Assembly: GCA_905233965.1 (NCBI GenBank)
Contig: CAJOFG010000020.1
Coordinates: forward strand, 3,724 to 14,087
Source: an uncultured Selenomonadaceae bacterium
Lineage (GTDB): Bacteria > Bacillota > Negativicutes > Selenomonadales > Selenomonadaceae
DNA length: 10,364 bases
Direction of reading: 5' to 3'
The translations under genes and the position numbers were made by a program. Shown in pieces: positions 1 to 7,563 of this stretch (the stretch's first letter is position 1; every line of letters starts with the position of its first letter). The notes below the pieces were generated by a model that had not been told where the DNA came from, did not search any database, and saw only the letters and a program-made list of their open reading frames with translations.

Positions 1-1
1 C

Positions 2-2332
2 GGGGCGACCGGCTCCAGCAAAGTCCACACTTCGGATTCGCTGACGAAGAGCGGCGCGGAAGTGCAAAAAGGAAATCCTCCTACGGAAAGAAAAATTCAG
101 CGGCTGTTCAGAAATCCGTCGGCGGCGAAACTCATCAAACGCTGTAACGACTTCGGCGCGGGCGGTGTCGCGGTTGCCGTCGGCGAACTTGCTCCGGGTT
201 TGAAAATAAATTTGGACGCTGTGCGAAAAAAATATGACGGCTTGGACGGAACGGAGCTTTCCATTTCGGAATCGCAGGAGCGAATGGCGGTTGTCTTAAA
301 TTCCGGCGACGCGGAAAAATTTATTCGACTTGCCGACGCGGAAAATTTGGAGGCTTACATTGTCGCCGAAGTTACCGACGACGAACGGCTGAGAATGAAT
401 TGGCGCGGCGTTGAAATCGTGAACATCGGCAGAAAATTTTTCGACACGAACGGAGTAAGCCGGCACACTTCCGTAAAAATTTCCGACGTTGAAAAATATT
501 CCCGGCTGAATTTGTCGGAGGATTTGAAAACCGCCTGGCTGAAAAATTTGCAAAAGTTGAATGTCTGCAGTCAAAAAGGTTTGGTGGAGCGTTTCGATTC
601 GACAATCGGCGCGGCGACGGTTTTAATGCCGTTCGGCGGAAAAAATCAACTCACGCCGGCTGAAGGTTCCGTTGCAAAAATTCCGGTCGAAGGCGAAACG
701 AAAACGGCAACCGTCATGACTTACGGATTCGACGCAAAAATTTCCGCATGGAGTCCCTATCACGGCGCGATTGATGCGGTGACTTCGAGTTTGGCGAAAT
801 TGACGGCGACGGGCGCGGATTTTTCAAAAGCTTACCTGACTTTCCAAGAATATTTTGAACGGCTCGAAAATGTTCCGGAGAAATGGGGAAAACCTTTCGC
901 GGCATTGTTGGGCGCGTTCAAGGCGCAAAAAAATTTCGGCGTTGCGGCAATCGGCGGCAAGGATTCTATGAGCGGCACTTTTGAAAAATTGAACGTCCCG
1001 CCGACTTTGGTGAGTTTTGCGGTTGCTCCGTGCCGTGCCGATAAAATTATTTCGCATCCAGGCGACAAAATTTATCTCGTCGATTGTGCGCGTGACGAAT
1101 ACGGCATTCCGAATTTCCGGGAGTTGAAGAAAAAATTTGCGAAGGTTCACGAATATATTTGCGCCGGAAAAATTATTTCGGCGATGAGCGTTTCGGTCGG
1201 CGGCATCGGTGAAGCCGTTTCCAAAATGGCAATCGGTAATGACATCGGTTTCAAATTCACCGAGAAAGTCAAGCCGTTTGAAAAAAATTACGGCAGTTTG
1301 ATTTTGGAATCTGCGCCGGGAGTTGAGCTTGACTTTTTGGAAATCGGCGAAACGATACCGGAGGAAAAAATTATCATCGGCGAAACTTCAATCGGGCTGG
1401 ACGAAATTAAATCGGCGTGGACTGCTCCGTTGGAAAAAATTTTCCCGACGCGTACAAAAAATTCCGGCGAAACAAAAATTGAAACGCAACTTCATAAAGC
1501 GGCGTTCCGTCCCGGCTCCAAATTAAAAATTGCCGCGCCGAAAATTTTCATTCCGGTTTTTCCCGGCACGAATTGCGAATACGACAGCGCGAAGGCTTGG
1601 AAAAAAGCCGGCGGCGATCCGAAAATTTTTGTCGTCCGGAATTTGACACCGGGCGCGGTTGAAGAAAGTATTTCGGCAATGGTCGAACTGATTAAAAATT
1701 CGCAGATAATCATGTTGCCCGGCGGATTTTCCGGCGGTGACGAACCGGACGGCTCCGGAAAATTTATCGCGGCGATGTTCCGGAATCCGCGCATTGCCGA
1801 AGAGGTGATGAACCTTTTGCAAAAGCGCGACGGTTTGATTTTGGGAATTTGCAACGGGTTCCAGGCTTTAATTAAATTGGGTCTTTTGCCTTACGGGGAA
1901 ATTCGCGAACTTGAAAAAGATTCACCGACTTTGACGCATAACTCATTGGGGCGGCACGTCAGCCAAATTGTCCGGACGCGGGTGACGAGTAACATTTCCC
2001 CTTGGATGTCCGGAAATTCTGTCGGCGAAATTCATTCGGTTGCCGTTTCGCACGGCGAAGGCAGATTCGTTGCAACTCCGGCTTGGCTGAAAAAACTTTC
2101 CGATGCCGGACAAATTGCAACTCAATACGTCGATTTTTCCGGCGAACCGACAAACGAATTGCCTTTCAATCCGAACGGCTCATCTTTCGCGATTGAGGGG
2201 ATAACGAGCGCGGACGGAAAAATTTTCGGTAAAATGGGTCACTCCGAAAGAATAGGCGAAAACGTTTTCAAAAATATTCCGGGTAACGCAGACCAAAAAC
2301 TTTTCGAGTCCGGAGTAAATTATTTCGCGTGA
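2..2332 (+). CDS. purL: Phosphoribosylformylglycinamidine synthase, single-chain form, C-terminal 776 residues (5' partial)
   Basis: Catalyses the fourth step of de novo purine synthesis in the cytoplasm: FGAR + glutamine + ATP to FGAM. The frame is open to the left edge, and GATGSSKVHTSDSL is encoded before the first in-frame GTG (62), so that GTG is not the start. Visible in order: the end of the first AIRS-like half with CNDFGAGG (about 143-166); the second AIRS-like half with GGKDSMSGTF (about 952-981) and VPPTLVSFAV; and a fused class I glutaminase domain from about 1540. Its triad is the Cys of GICNGFQ (codon 1850-1852) and the His and Glu of GHSER (2240-2248), equivalent to HPER in enterobacterial PurL. 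Fusion of synthetase and glutaminase, the GHSER form and the ending NIPGN...LFESGVNYF fit the roughly 1,250-residue Bacillota/Bacteroidota clade, so about 470 residues lie outside. First gene of the rightward run; 33 bases before the sirtuin. No frameshift seen. Confidence 0.97.
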   Translation, partial: GATGSSKVHTSDSLTKSGAEVQKGNPPTERKIQRLFRNPSAAKLIKRCNDFGAGGVAVAVGELAPGLKINLDAVRKKYDGLDGTELSISESQERMAVVLNSGDAEKFIRLADAENLEAYIVAEVTDDERLRMNWRGVEIVNIGRKFFDTNGVSRHTSVKISDVEKYSRLNLSEDLKTAWLKNLQKLNVCSQKGLVERFDSTIGAATVLMPFGGKNQLTPAEGSVAKIPVEGETKTATVMTYGFDAKISAWSPYHGAIDAVTSSLAKLTATGADFSKAYLTFQEYFERLENVPEKWGKPFAALLGAFKAQKNFGVAAIGGKDSMSGTFEKLNVPPTLVSFAVAPCRADKIISHPGDKIYLVDCARDEYGIPNFRELKKKFAKVHEYICAGKIISAMSVSVGGIGEAVSKMAIGNDIGFKFTEKVKPFEKNYGSLILESAPGVELDFLEIGETIPEEKIIIGETSIGLDEIKSAWTAPLEKIFPTRTKNSGETKIETQLHKAAFRPGSKLKIAAPKIFIPVFPGTNCEYDSAKAWKKAGGDPKIFVVRNLTPGAVEESISAMVELIKNSQIIMLPGGFSGGDEPDGSGKFIAAMFRNPRIAEEVMNLLQKRDGLILGICNGFQALIKLGLLPYGEIRELEKDSPTLTHNSLGRHVSQIVRTRVTSNISPWMSGNSVGEIHSVAVSHGEGRFVATPAWLKKLSDAGQIATQYVDFSGEPTNELPFNPNGSSFAIEGITSADGKIFGKMGHSERIGENVFKNIPGNADQKLFESGVNYFA

Positions 2333-2365
2333 AAAATTTTTATCGACGATAAGGAGAAATTCCAA

Positions 2366-3103
2366 ATGGGCGACATTGAAAAGTTGAGCGAAATTTTGTC
2401 GAAGAGCCGGAGCGCGGTTTTTTTCGGCGGCGCGGGTATGTCAACCGAATCCGGGATACCTGATTTTCGGAGTGCGGACGGAATTTACAATCAAAAGCTG
2501 AATAAAAATTTTCGTCCGGAAGAAATGGCATCTCACAATTTTTTCGTGAATCACCCGGAAGAATTTTTTGATTTTTACCGGACGCGTTTCGTTTACCTCG
2601 ACGCGAAACCGAACGCCGGACATCTTGCGCTTGCCGAACTTGAACGGCGCGGAAACTTGCGGGCGATCGTCACTCAAAATATCGACGGACTTCATCAAAT
2701 CGCCGGCTCGAAAACGGTTTACGAACTGCACGGCTCGATTCGCCGGGCGTTCTGCGTTGACTGCGGCGAAAAGTACGACGTGAATTTTGTCATGGAAAAT
2801 ATTCCGGTACCTCATTGCAAAAAATGCGGCGGTATAGTCAAGCCGGATGTTGTGCTTTACGGAGAAAATTTGAACACGGACGTTATCAACGCGGCAGTCC
2901 GGGCAATTTCTTCTGCGGACACTTTGATTGTCGGCGGCACAAGTTTGGTCGTTTACCCGGCGGCGGGGCTTGTCGATTATTTTACCGGAGAACATTTGAT
3001 TTTGATTAACAAGAGCAAAACTCACGCGGACGCGAACGCCGAATCGGTTATTCGCGAAAATATCGGCGAAACTTTGGATAAAGCCGTTCGCTTGATGAAG
3101 TAA
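2366..3103 (+). CDS. NAD-dependent protein deacylase, Sir2 family (CobB/SrtN-like sirtuin)
   Basis: Removes acyl groups from protein lysines in the cytoplasm, using NAD+ and releasing nicotinamide and O-acyl-ADP-ribose. The 245 residues match a bacterial sirtuin core. Seen: NAD-binding GGAGMSTESGIPDFRS (21-36), TQNIDGLH (103-110), catalytic His122 in ELHGS, a zinc ribbon with Cys130, Cys133, Cys151 and Cys154, KPDVVLYGE (159-167) and GTSLVVYPA. Tyr71 and Arg74 form a YxxR at the position where CobB/SIRT5-like enzymes bind acidic acyl groups; whether this one prefers succinyl or malonyl lysine is an inference I cannot test. ATG 2366 follows AAGGAG (2351-2356) by 9 bases. It lies between purL and the PilC-like gene on the same strand, probably cotranscribed. 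A macrodomain gene of the type that hydrolyses its by-product sits about 6 kb away on the other strand. Confidence 0.95.
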   Translation: MGDIEKLSEILSKSRSAVFFGGAGMSTESGIPDFRSADGIYNQKLNKNFRPEEMASHNFFVNHPEEFFDFYRTRFVYLDAKPNAGHLALAELERRGNLRAIVTQNIDGLHQIAGSKTVYELHGSIRRAFCVDCGEKYDVNFVMENIPVPHCKKCGGIVKPDVVLYGENLNTDVINAAVRAISSADTLIVGGTSLVVYPAAGLVDYFTGEHLILINKSKTHADANAESVIRENIGETLDKAVRLMK

Positions 3104-3119
3104 GGGAAAAATTTTTTTC

Positions 3120-4316
3120 ATGGAGAAATTCAGATACAAAGGTTACGACGAAAATTCAAATTTGCAAACCGGAACTTTGAACGCGGAAAATTATTCGGAC
3201 GCTTATGCGGCGTTAAAATTTCAGGGAATAACCGTTGTCAACCTCGAACCGGAGCGAAAAGAAATTTCAAAATTTTTTTCCGACTTGATTTTAAAATTCC
3301 GGCTCGGCGGCAAATGGAAATCGGTTTTCTTCCGGGAATTGAGCGTCATGCTCGGCGTGATGACTTTGCACGAATCACTTCAAACGCTGGCGAAATCTTC
3401 TGCGGGTCACGTTTCGGAAAAAGTTTTGCGGGATTTAATCGCGGGAATCGAGAGCGGAGAAAAATTCAGCGATGCGATGCGCCGGCACGAAATGATTTTC
3501 GACGAGGACGCGATAAATTTCGTCGCGATCGGCGAAAACGGCGGAAAATTGCGCGAAGTCACGGAGGGATTGGCGGACAGGTCGGCGCGAAGTTACATGA
3601 CGCGAAAAAAAGTTTCCGGCGCGCTGTATTATCCGCTCGTCGTTTTCGTCGCGGCATTGGTTGCGGCGGCGGTGATGATAAATGTTACATTGCCGGTGTT
3701 TGAAAATTTTTACTCGGAGCGCGGTGACACTTTGCCGCTGATAACTTTGATTTTTTTGACCGCCGGAAGATTTTTGTCGGAGAATTTTTTTCTCGTCCTG
3801 TTCGCGATTTTCGCCGGAATATTTTTTTGCCTGTTCATTTACCGGACAAATCCCGACGTGAAAAAAATTATCGACAGGCTGAAGTTGGAAGTAAAAGTCG
3901 TGCGCGAAATCGAATTACGAAATTTATTTTCCCGGCTCGGCTTTTTGACGGAGAGCGGAATCACTTTGAACGAAGCGATAAAGTTAAGCGCGGACTCCGG
4001 CGGAAATTTGTACGTCAGAGAAAAATTATCGCGGGTACAAATTGCGATTGAACAAGGCGAAAAATTGGGCGACGCGCTGAAAAGGAATTTCAAAAAAATT
4101 TCTCCGCTGTATCTCGGATTGATAACGACCGGAGAGGAGAGCGGCGAACTCGTTCAAATGCTCGGACAATGCGAAAACATGGCGGACTTTGAAATTGAGG
4201 AAACGCTCCGGACTTTGCCGGCAAAAGCTGAAGTGTTCGGAACTTTGGCGGCGGGTGCAATCGTTGCCGCGCTGGTTTTTTCAATCATGTTACCGATATT
4301 TGACTTCACAATTTAA
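3120..4316 (+). CDS. Type II secretion/type IV pilus inner-membrane platform protein, GspF/PilC family
   Basis: GspF/PilC proteins form the inner-membrane platform that couples the assembly ATPase to pilin or pseudopilin polymerisation. The 398-residue length is normal for the family. Two T2SSF repeats are visible: about 67-190 (FFRELSVMLGVM, then GIESGEKFSDAM and FVAIGENGGKL) and about 267-390 (NLFSRLGFLTESGITLNEAI, then LITTGEESGEL). Hydrophobic segments lie at about 169-191, 222-240 and 373-391, the usual three-helix layout. The short N-terminal piece (FRYKGYDENSN, GTLNAEN, AYAALKFQGI) is also typical. ATG 3120 lies 16 bases after the sirtuin stop; AAGGGA (3102-3107) overlaps that stop, with a longish 12-base spacing. 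No pilin, ATPase or secretin gene is in the window, so it looks like an orphan or a displaced pilus gene. Whether it serves pilus, pseudopilus or DNA uptake cannot be told. Confidence 0.9.
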   Translation: MEKFRYKGYDENSNLQTGTLNAENYSDAYAALKFQGITVVNLEPERKEISKFFSDLILKFRLGGKWKSVFFRELSVMLGVMTLHESLQTLAKSSAGHVSEKVLRDLIAGIESGEKFSDAMRRHEMIFDEDAINFVAIGENGGKLREVTEGLADRSARSYMTRKKVSGALYYPLVVFVAALVAAAVMINVTLPVFENFYSERGDTLPLITLIFLTAGRFLSENFFLVLFAIFAGIFFCLFIYRTNPDVKKIIDRLKLEVKVVREIELRNLFSRLGFLTESGITLNEAIKLSADSGGNLYVREKLSRVQIAIEQGEKLGDALKRNFKKISPLYLGLITTGEESGELVQMLGQCENMADFEIEETLRTLPAKAEVFGTLAAGAIVAALVFSIMLPIFDFTI

Positions 4317-4332
4317 AAATTTTTAACAGGAT

Positions 4333-4338
4333 AAGGTG
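4333..4338 (+). promoter_or_regulatory. Ribosome binding site of the pyridoxamine kinase gene, supporting a TTG start
   Basis: AAGGTG lies 8 bases before TTG 4347. No in-frame ATG or GTG occurs before the first conserved motif of the kinase, so this site decides the start. Confidence 0.7.
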
Positions 4339-4346
4339 AAAAAATT

Positions 4347-5177
4347 TTGAAACAAAAAAAATTTGCATTGATAAACGATATAACCGGATTCGGGCGTTGC
4401 TCCGTGACGGTGGAGTTGCCGATAATTTCCGCGCTGAAAATTCAAGTCTGCCCCTTGCCGACGGCGATTTTGTCCGTTCACACCGGTTTTAAAAATTATT
4501 TTCTGGACGACTACACCGACAGAATGGAAAATTATATGGAAAGTTGGCGGCTGAACAATTTGGAATTTGACGGAGTAGCGACCGGATTTTTCGGTTCCGT
4601 CGAACAAATAAAAATCGTCTGCAACTTTTTGAAAAATATTTCCGCGCCGCTGAAAATTATCGATCCGGTCATGGGGGATCACGGAAAAATTTATGCGTCG
4701 TACAACCGGCAGATGTGTTTGGAAATGCGGGAGCTTTTGCAATTCGCCGACGTTATCACTCCGAATTTGACTGAGGCTTGCGAACTTTCAAACGTCCCAT
4801 ATCCCGGCGACGGAATTATTTCCGACTCCGACTTGATGACAATTTCGGAAAAAATTTTGTCGAAGATGCGCGGCGACAAACTCGTGATAACCGGCGTGAC
4901 TTTGAACTTCGACGACCCGAAAAAAATTACAAACTTTGTTTACGACTCCGGGAAAATCGAATTTGTTTCTTCGGAAAAACTCGGCGGTGATCGTTCCGGT
5001 ACGGGCGACGTATTTTTTGCAGTCGTTGCCGGCTCTCTGCTCAACGGGGAAAGTTTGACCGCGTCCGTGCAAAAAGCAACCGACTTCGTGACGAAATGCA
5101 TCTTGCACGCCGAAAAATTAAATCTTGCCCGGAATCACGGCTTGCCCTTTGAAGAATTTTTAACAGAGTTGAAATAA
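4347..5177 (+). CDS. pdxY: Pyridoxal/pyridoxamine kinase (PdxY-like, ribokinase superfamily)
   Basis: Phosphorylates pyridoxal, pyridoxamine or pyridoxine with ATP in the vitamin B6 salvage route, in the cytoplasm. The 276 residues carry the family features in order: N-terminal ALINDITGFGRCS (7-19), the VATGFFGS region, IIDPVMGD (Mg-ATP and substrate region), VITPNLTEA, and GDRSGTGDVF, where Asp221 of GTGD is the expected catalytic base in the anion hole. It is read from a TTG start with a Shine-Dalgarno at 4333-4338; later ATGs would delete the N-terminal substrate-binding strand. It is 30 bases after the PilC-like gene and last in the rightward run, ending 65 bases from the stop of the convergent map gene. 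A hydroxymethylpyrimidine kinase (ThiD) is the main alternative, but the N-terminus and the TGFFGS and DPVMGD spacing fit pyridoxamine kinase better. The exact vitamer preference is not readable. Confidence 0.88.
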   Translation: MKQKKFALINDITGFGRCSVTVELPIISALKIQVCPLPTAILSVHTGFKNYFLDDYTDRMENYMESWRLNNLEFDGVATGFFGSVEQIKIVCNFLKNISAPLKIIDPVMGDHGKIYASYNRQMCLEMRELLQFADVITPNLTEACELSNVPYPGDGIISDSDLMTISEKILSKMRGDKLVITGVTLNFDDPKKITNFVYDSGKIEFVSSEKLGGDRSGTGDVFFAVVAGSLLNGESLTASVQKATDFVTKCILHAEKLNLARNHGLPFEEFLTELK

Positions 5178-5180
5178 AAA

Positions 5181-5210
5181 AACTCCCGCCGAAAAATTTT
5201 TGCGAGAGTT
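5181..5210 (-). terminator. Intrinsic terminator between convergent units, mainly for the leftward run
   Basis: The arms AACTCCCGC and GCGAGAGTT pair over nine positions with one C/A mismatch and enclose CGAAAAATTTTT. On the minus strand the hairpin is followed by TTTTTATTTC (5180-5171), a good U-tract just after map. On the plus strand the next bases are TGACACAATTT, a poor U-tract, so any effect on the kinase transcript should be weaker. Confidence 0.7.
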
Positions 5211-5242
5211 TGACACAATTTAACTGAAAATATTTTCCGGAA

Positions 5243-6151
5243 TCAGCTTGCCAAAACTTCAACGCCGTTTTCCGTTATCAAAATTGTTTTTTCCCACTGC
5301 GCGGAAAGACTTCCGTCCTCCGTGTACACAGTCCAGCCGTCGTCCTCATCGACGACGACATTTTTTTTGCCCGCGTTAATCATCGGTTCGACAGTCAAAA
5401 CCATTCCCGGCACGAGGAGCATACCGGTTTCCGACGCGCAATCGTGGCTGACGAAAGGCTCAAGGTGAAAATCTTTTCCGACACCGTGACCGCCCAAATC
5501 CGTGACGACAGAATAACCGTTTTCGTGCGCCAACTTTCCGCAAGCCGCGCCGATGTCGCCGACGAAGTGCCAAGCTTTTGCCGCCGCAATTCCGACTTCC
5601 ATAATTTCTTTTGTAACCCGAACGAGTTTTTCTGCCTCCGGAGAAATTTTTCCGACGGTGAACATTCTGGACGCGTCGGCAAAAAATCCGTCAACGTCAG
5701 TCGTTATGTCGATATTCAAAATGTCGCCGTCTTGCAAAATCGTTTCGGCGGACGGGATACCGTGACAAACAACGTCGTTGACCGAAATGCAAATACTTTT
5801 CGGAAAACCTTCAAAGTCCAGGCAGGAAGGATGCCCGCCGTGCCCGACGATAAATTCGTGAACCGCATCGTTAATTTTCAGAGTGTCGATGCCGGCTTTG
5901 ACGAGAGAGCCCGCCAAGTCGAGAGCACCGGTATTTATCTCAGCCGCCCGTTTGATTTTTTCGATGTCGCCGGCGTTGTTTATGAGTTTGTGCGGCGGTT
6001 TGAGTTGCCCTTTCTTTTTTGAAAAAGTCATTCCGTCAATTCGTTCGTCGAAGTCCAGATGACATTTTTTATATTTTTTTCCGCTGCCGCACCAGCACGA
6101 ATCATTTCTCTTCACGCGGCGTAACATCTCCTTAAAAAAATTTATTCCCAT
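5243..6151 (-). CDS. map: Type I methionine aminopeptidase with N-terminal SEC-C zinc motif
   Basis: Removes the initiator methionine from new proteins at the ribosome. Residues 19-31 hold a SEC-C motif (Cys19, Cys21, Cys30, His31), found on many Bacillota MAPs. The catalytic pita-bread domain follows, with His130 in CHGIP and the five metal ligands Asp148, Asp159, His222 (GGHGVG), Glu255 (TVEPMI) and Glu287 (QWEKT). Total length is 302 residues from ATG 6151. That start has no clear Shine-Dalgarno and lies 3 bases after the upstream stop, so it would rely on coupling. AAGGAG occurs at 6133-6128, inside the reading frame, directly touching ATG 6127 and 12 bases before GTG 6115. GTG 6115 gives VKRND, close to the usual start of SEC-C MAPs (290 residues). 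The outer start is given; the true one may be GTG 6115. Last gene of the leftward run, ahead of the terminator at 5181-5210. Confidence 0.96.
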   Translation of the reverse strand: MGINFFKEMLRRVKRNDSCWCGSGKKYKKCHLDFDERIDGMTFSKKKGQLKPPHKLINNAGDIEKIKRAAEINTGALDLAGSLVKAGIDTLKINDAVHEFIVGHGGHPSCLDFEGFPKSICISVNDVVCHGIPSAETILQDGDILNIDITTDVDGFFADASRMFTVGKISPEAEKLVRVTKEIMEVGIAAAKAWHFVGDIGAACGKLAHENGYSVVTDLGGHGVGKDFHLEPFVSHDCASETGMLLVPGMVLTVEPMINAGKKNVVVDEDDGWTVYTEDGSLSAQWEKTILITENGVEVLAS

Positions 6152-6154
6152 AGT

Positions 6155-7549
6155 TCAATGATGACGAATGACTTCAAATCTCCACAAAGTAACTTTTTCG
6201 GTCGGAGCGATACCGGCTTTTTGTCGTGCGATTGAAATTTGTTCCTCAACCGTGTCGATACCTTCCAAGTCCGGGAGAAGAAGTCCGCGTCGCCCTCCGT
6301 TTTCGACGATGACTCCGTATTTTTTTACGTCCAAATCTTTGACGGAAAAAATTCTTTCCGGTTCGCCGAGAACGTCCACGCTGTAAACAATATCTTCAAG
6401 TTCGGAAATTTCGACGGGAGAAAATCGCGGATCGCGTGAACAGGCGGAAACGGCATTTTGCAAAATTTCCCGCGCAACATTTTCCGTCGTCGGCATAATC
6501 GTTCCGATACAGCCTCGAAGATTTCCGTTTTTGTGCAGACTGACGAAAGCTCCGGCGCGACGGTTCAGCAACTCTTCCGGCAAATCGTCCGGCAACTCCG
6601 CCGGCTTGTGAGTGCGGACAAAATTTTCCAGACTGTGGCGCGCAAGTTTAACGTAAGCGTCCTCAGTTTTTTTTCGTTTCTCCGCTTCAACGTGTTTGTA
6701 CTCGGATAATTTTTTTGCAAAGTCCCGCGATTCGTCCGGCTCTCCGATTTCAAACCAAACAATTCCGTAACCGACACCGAAAGTCCCTTCGTAAGATAAT
6801 TTTTCCGCCGTCACGGATTTTTTGTCCAATGCGCCGGACATAATCCAAAACGAACGCAAACCGCATTCCGCAGCCCGGTTGCACATCGTCGAATCCATTG
6901 TCAGGAGTTTCAAAAAATCCGGTGCGCTCAAATTTTCCATGACTTCCGCATCAAACTCCGGTCCTTCGGGAACAAAACCGTAAGGACCTTCCGGCTTGAG
7001 TTTGTGCGACAAATCACCGCTCGCGATAAAAACTGTCCGGCGATTCAATTCGTCAACCGTCCGGGAAATTATTTTTCCGAATTGATAATGTTCTTCCGGG
7101 GAAAGTCCGGATAAACCGATTCTGACGAATTTTACTTTTTCCGAATCCAAGCCGGCTTGTTGCAAAAATCTTATCGGCAAAAAAGTTCCGTGATCCAATT
7201 CGGGCGAACGTTCGCCGAAAGTCCCGGCAGGAAATTTTTCCGCAGAAGAATTTTCGCTCAACTTTTCGACAAACTCGGAGTCATATTTTATTTTCAACGA
7301 AACTTCCGGGACGCGGAAATTTGCCATACTTCCTTCCGCGCTTTTGCCGGGCGAAACGTGAAAATAATCCGCATACATAATCGAGTGCGGACTTGTGATA
7401 ATTATCGTTTCCGGATTGAGTTCGACTATTCGCCGAGAAATTTCTTTGTAAGCGTCGGAAGTTGCGGAAATTTTTTTCTCTTCGCCGCGCCCGATCTCCG
7501 GCAAAATTATCGGCGGGTGAGGTACGGCGACGGCTGCCAAAATGCTCAT
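6155..7549 (-). CDS. LigB-like class III extradiol dioxygenase domain fused to AMMECR1 (AmmeMemoRadiSam system protein A)
   Basis: A 464-residue two-domain protein. Residues 1 to about 270 resemble the class III extradiol dioxygenase B subunit (LigB-like, same superfamily as Memo): VPHPP (His11), TSPHS (His55), LDHGTFLP (His120), SGDLSH (His182) and YEGTFGVGYG (Glu254). His11, His55 and Glu254 are candidate metal ligands and His182 a candidate acid/base, by analogy with LigB. After a charged linker (about 270-297), residues 298-464 form an AMMECR1 domain with its signature LRGCIGT (344-350), then DPRFSPVE and LLLPDLEG. This domain order is a known arrangement in clostridia and relatives. AMMECR1, Memo-like and radical-SAM proteins recur together in many genomes, but I know of no settled reaction for the set, so none is given. 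ATG 7549 follows AAAGGAG (7565-7559) by 9 bases. Neighbours are motE upstream and map 3 bases downstream; no radical-SAM gene is in the window. Confidence 0.92.
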   Translation of the reverse strand: MSILAAVAVPHPPIILPEIGRGEEKKISATSDAYKEISRRIVELNPETIIITSPHSIMYADYFHVSPGKSAEGSMANFRVPEVSLKIKYDSEFVEKLSENSSAEKFPAGTFGERSPELDHGTFLPIRFLQQAGLDSEKVKFVRIGLSGLSPEEHYQFGKIISRTVDELNRRTVFIASGDLSHKLKPEGPYGFVPEGPEFDAEVMENLSAPDFLKLLTMDSTMCNRAAECGLRSFWIMSGALDKKSVTAEKLSYEGTFGVGYGIVWFEIGEPDESRDFAKKLSEYKHVEAEKRKKTEDAYVKLARHSLENFVRTHKPAELPDDLPEELLNRRAGAFVSLHKNGNLRGCIGTIMPTTENVAREILQNAVSACSRDPRFSPVEISELEDIVYSVDVLGEPERIFSVKDLDVKKYGVIVENGGRRGLLLPDLEGIDTVEEQISIARQKAGIAPTEKVTLWRFEVIRHH

Positions 7550-7563
7550 TCAAAAAAACTCCT

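Noticed and set aside
62..64. GTG 62 as the start of purL
   Set aside because: The 20 codons before it are in frame and match conserved PurL sequence (GATGSSKVHT), so the gene begins outside the window.
2441..3139. 232-codon open frame on the - strand opposite the sirtuin
   Set aside because: Antisense shadow of a well-supported sirtuin gene, with no motif and no good start context.
5444..6022. 192-codon open frame on the + strand opposite map
   Set aside because: The opposite strand carries all five metal ligands and the SEC-C motif of methionine aminopeptidase; the + frame shows no domain.
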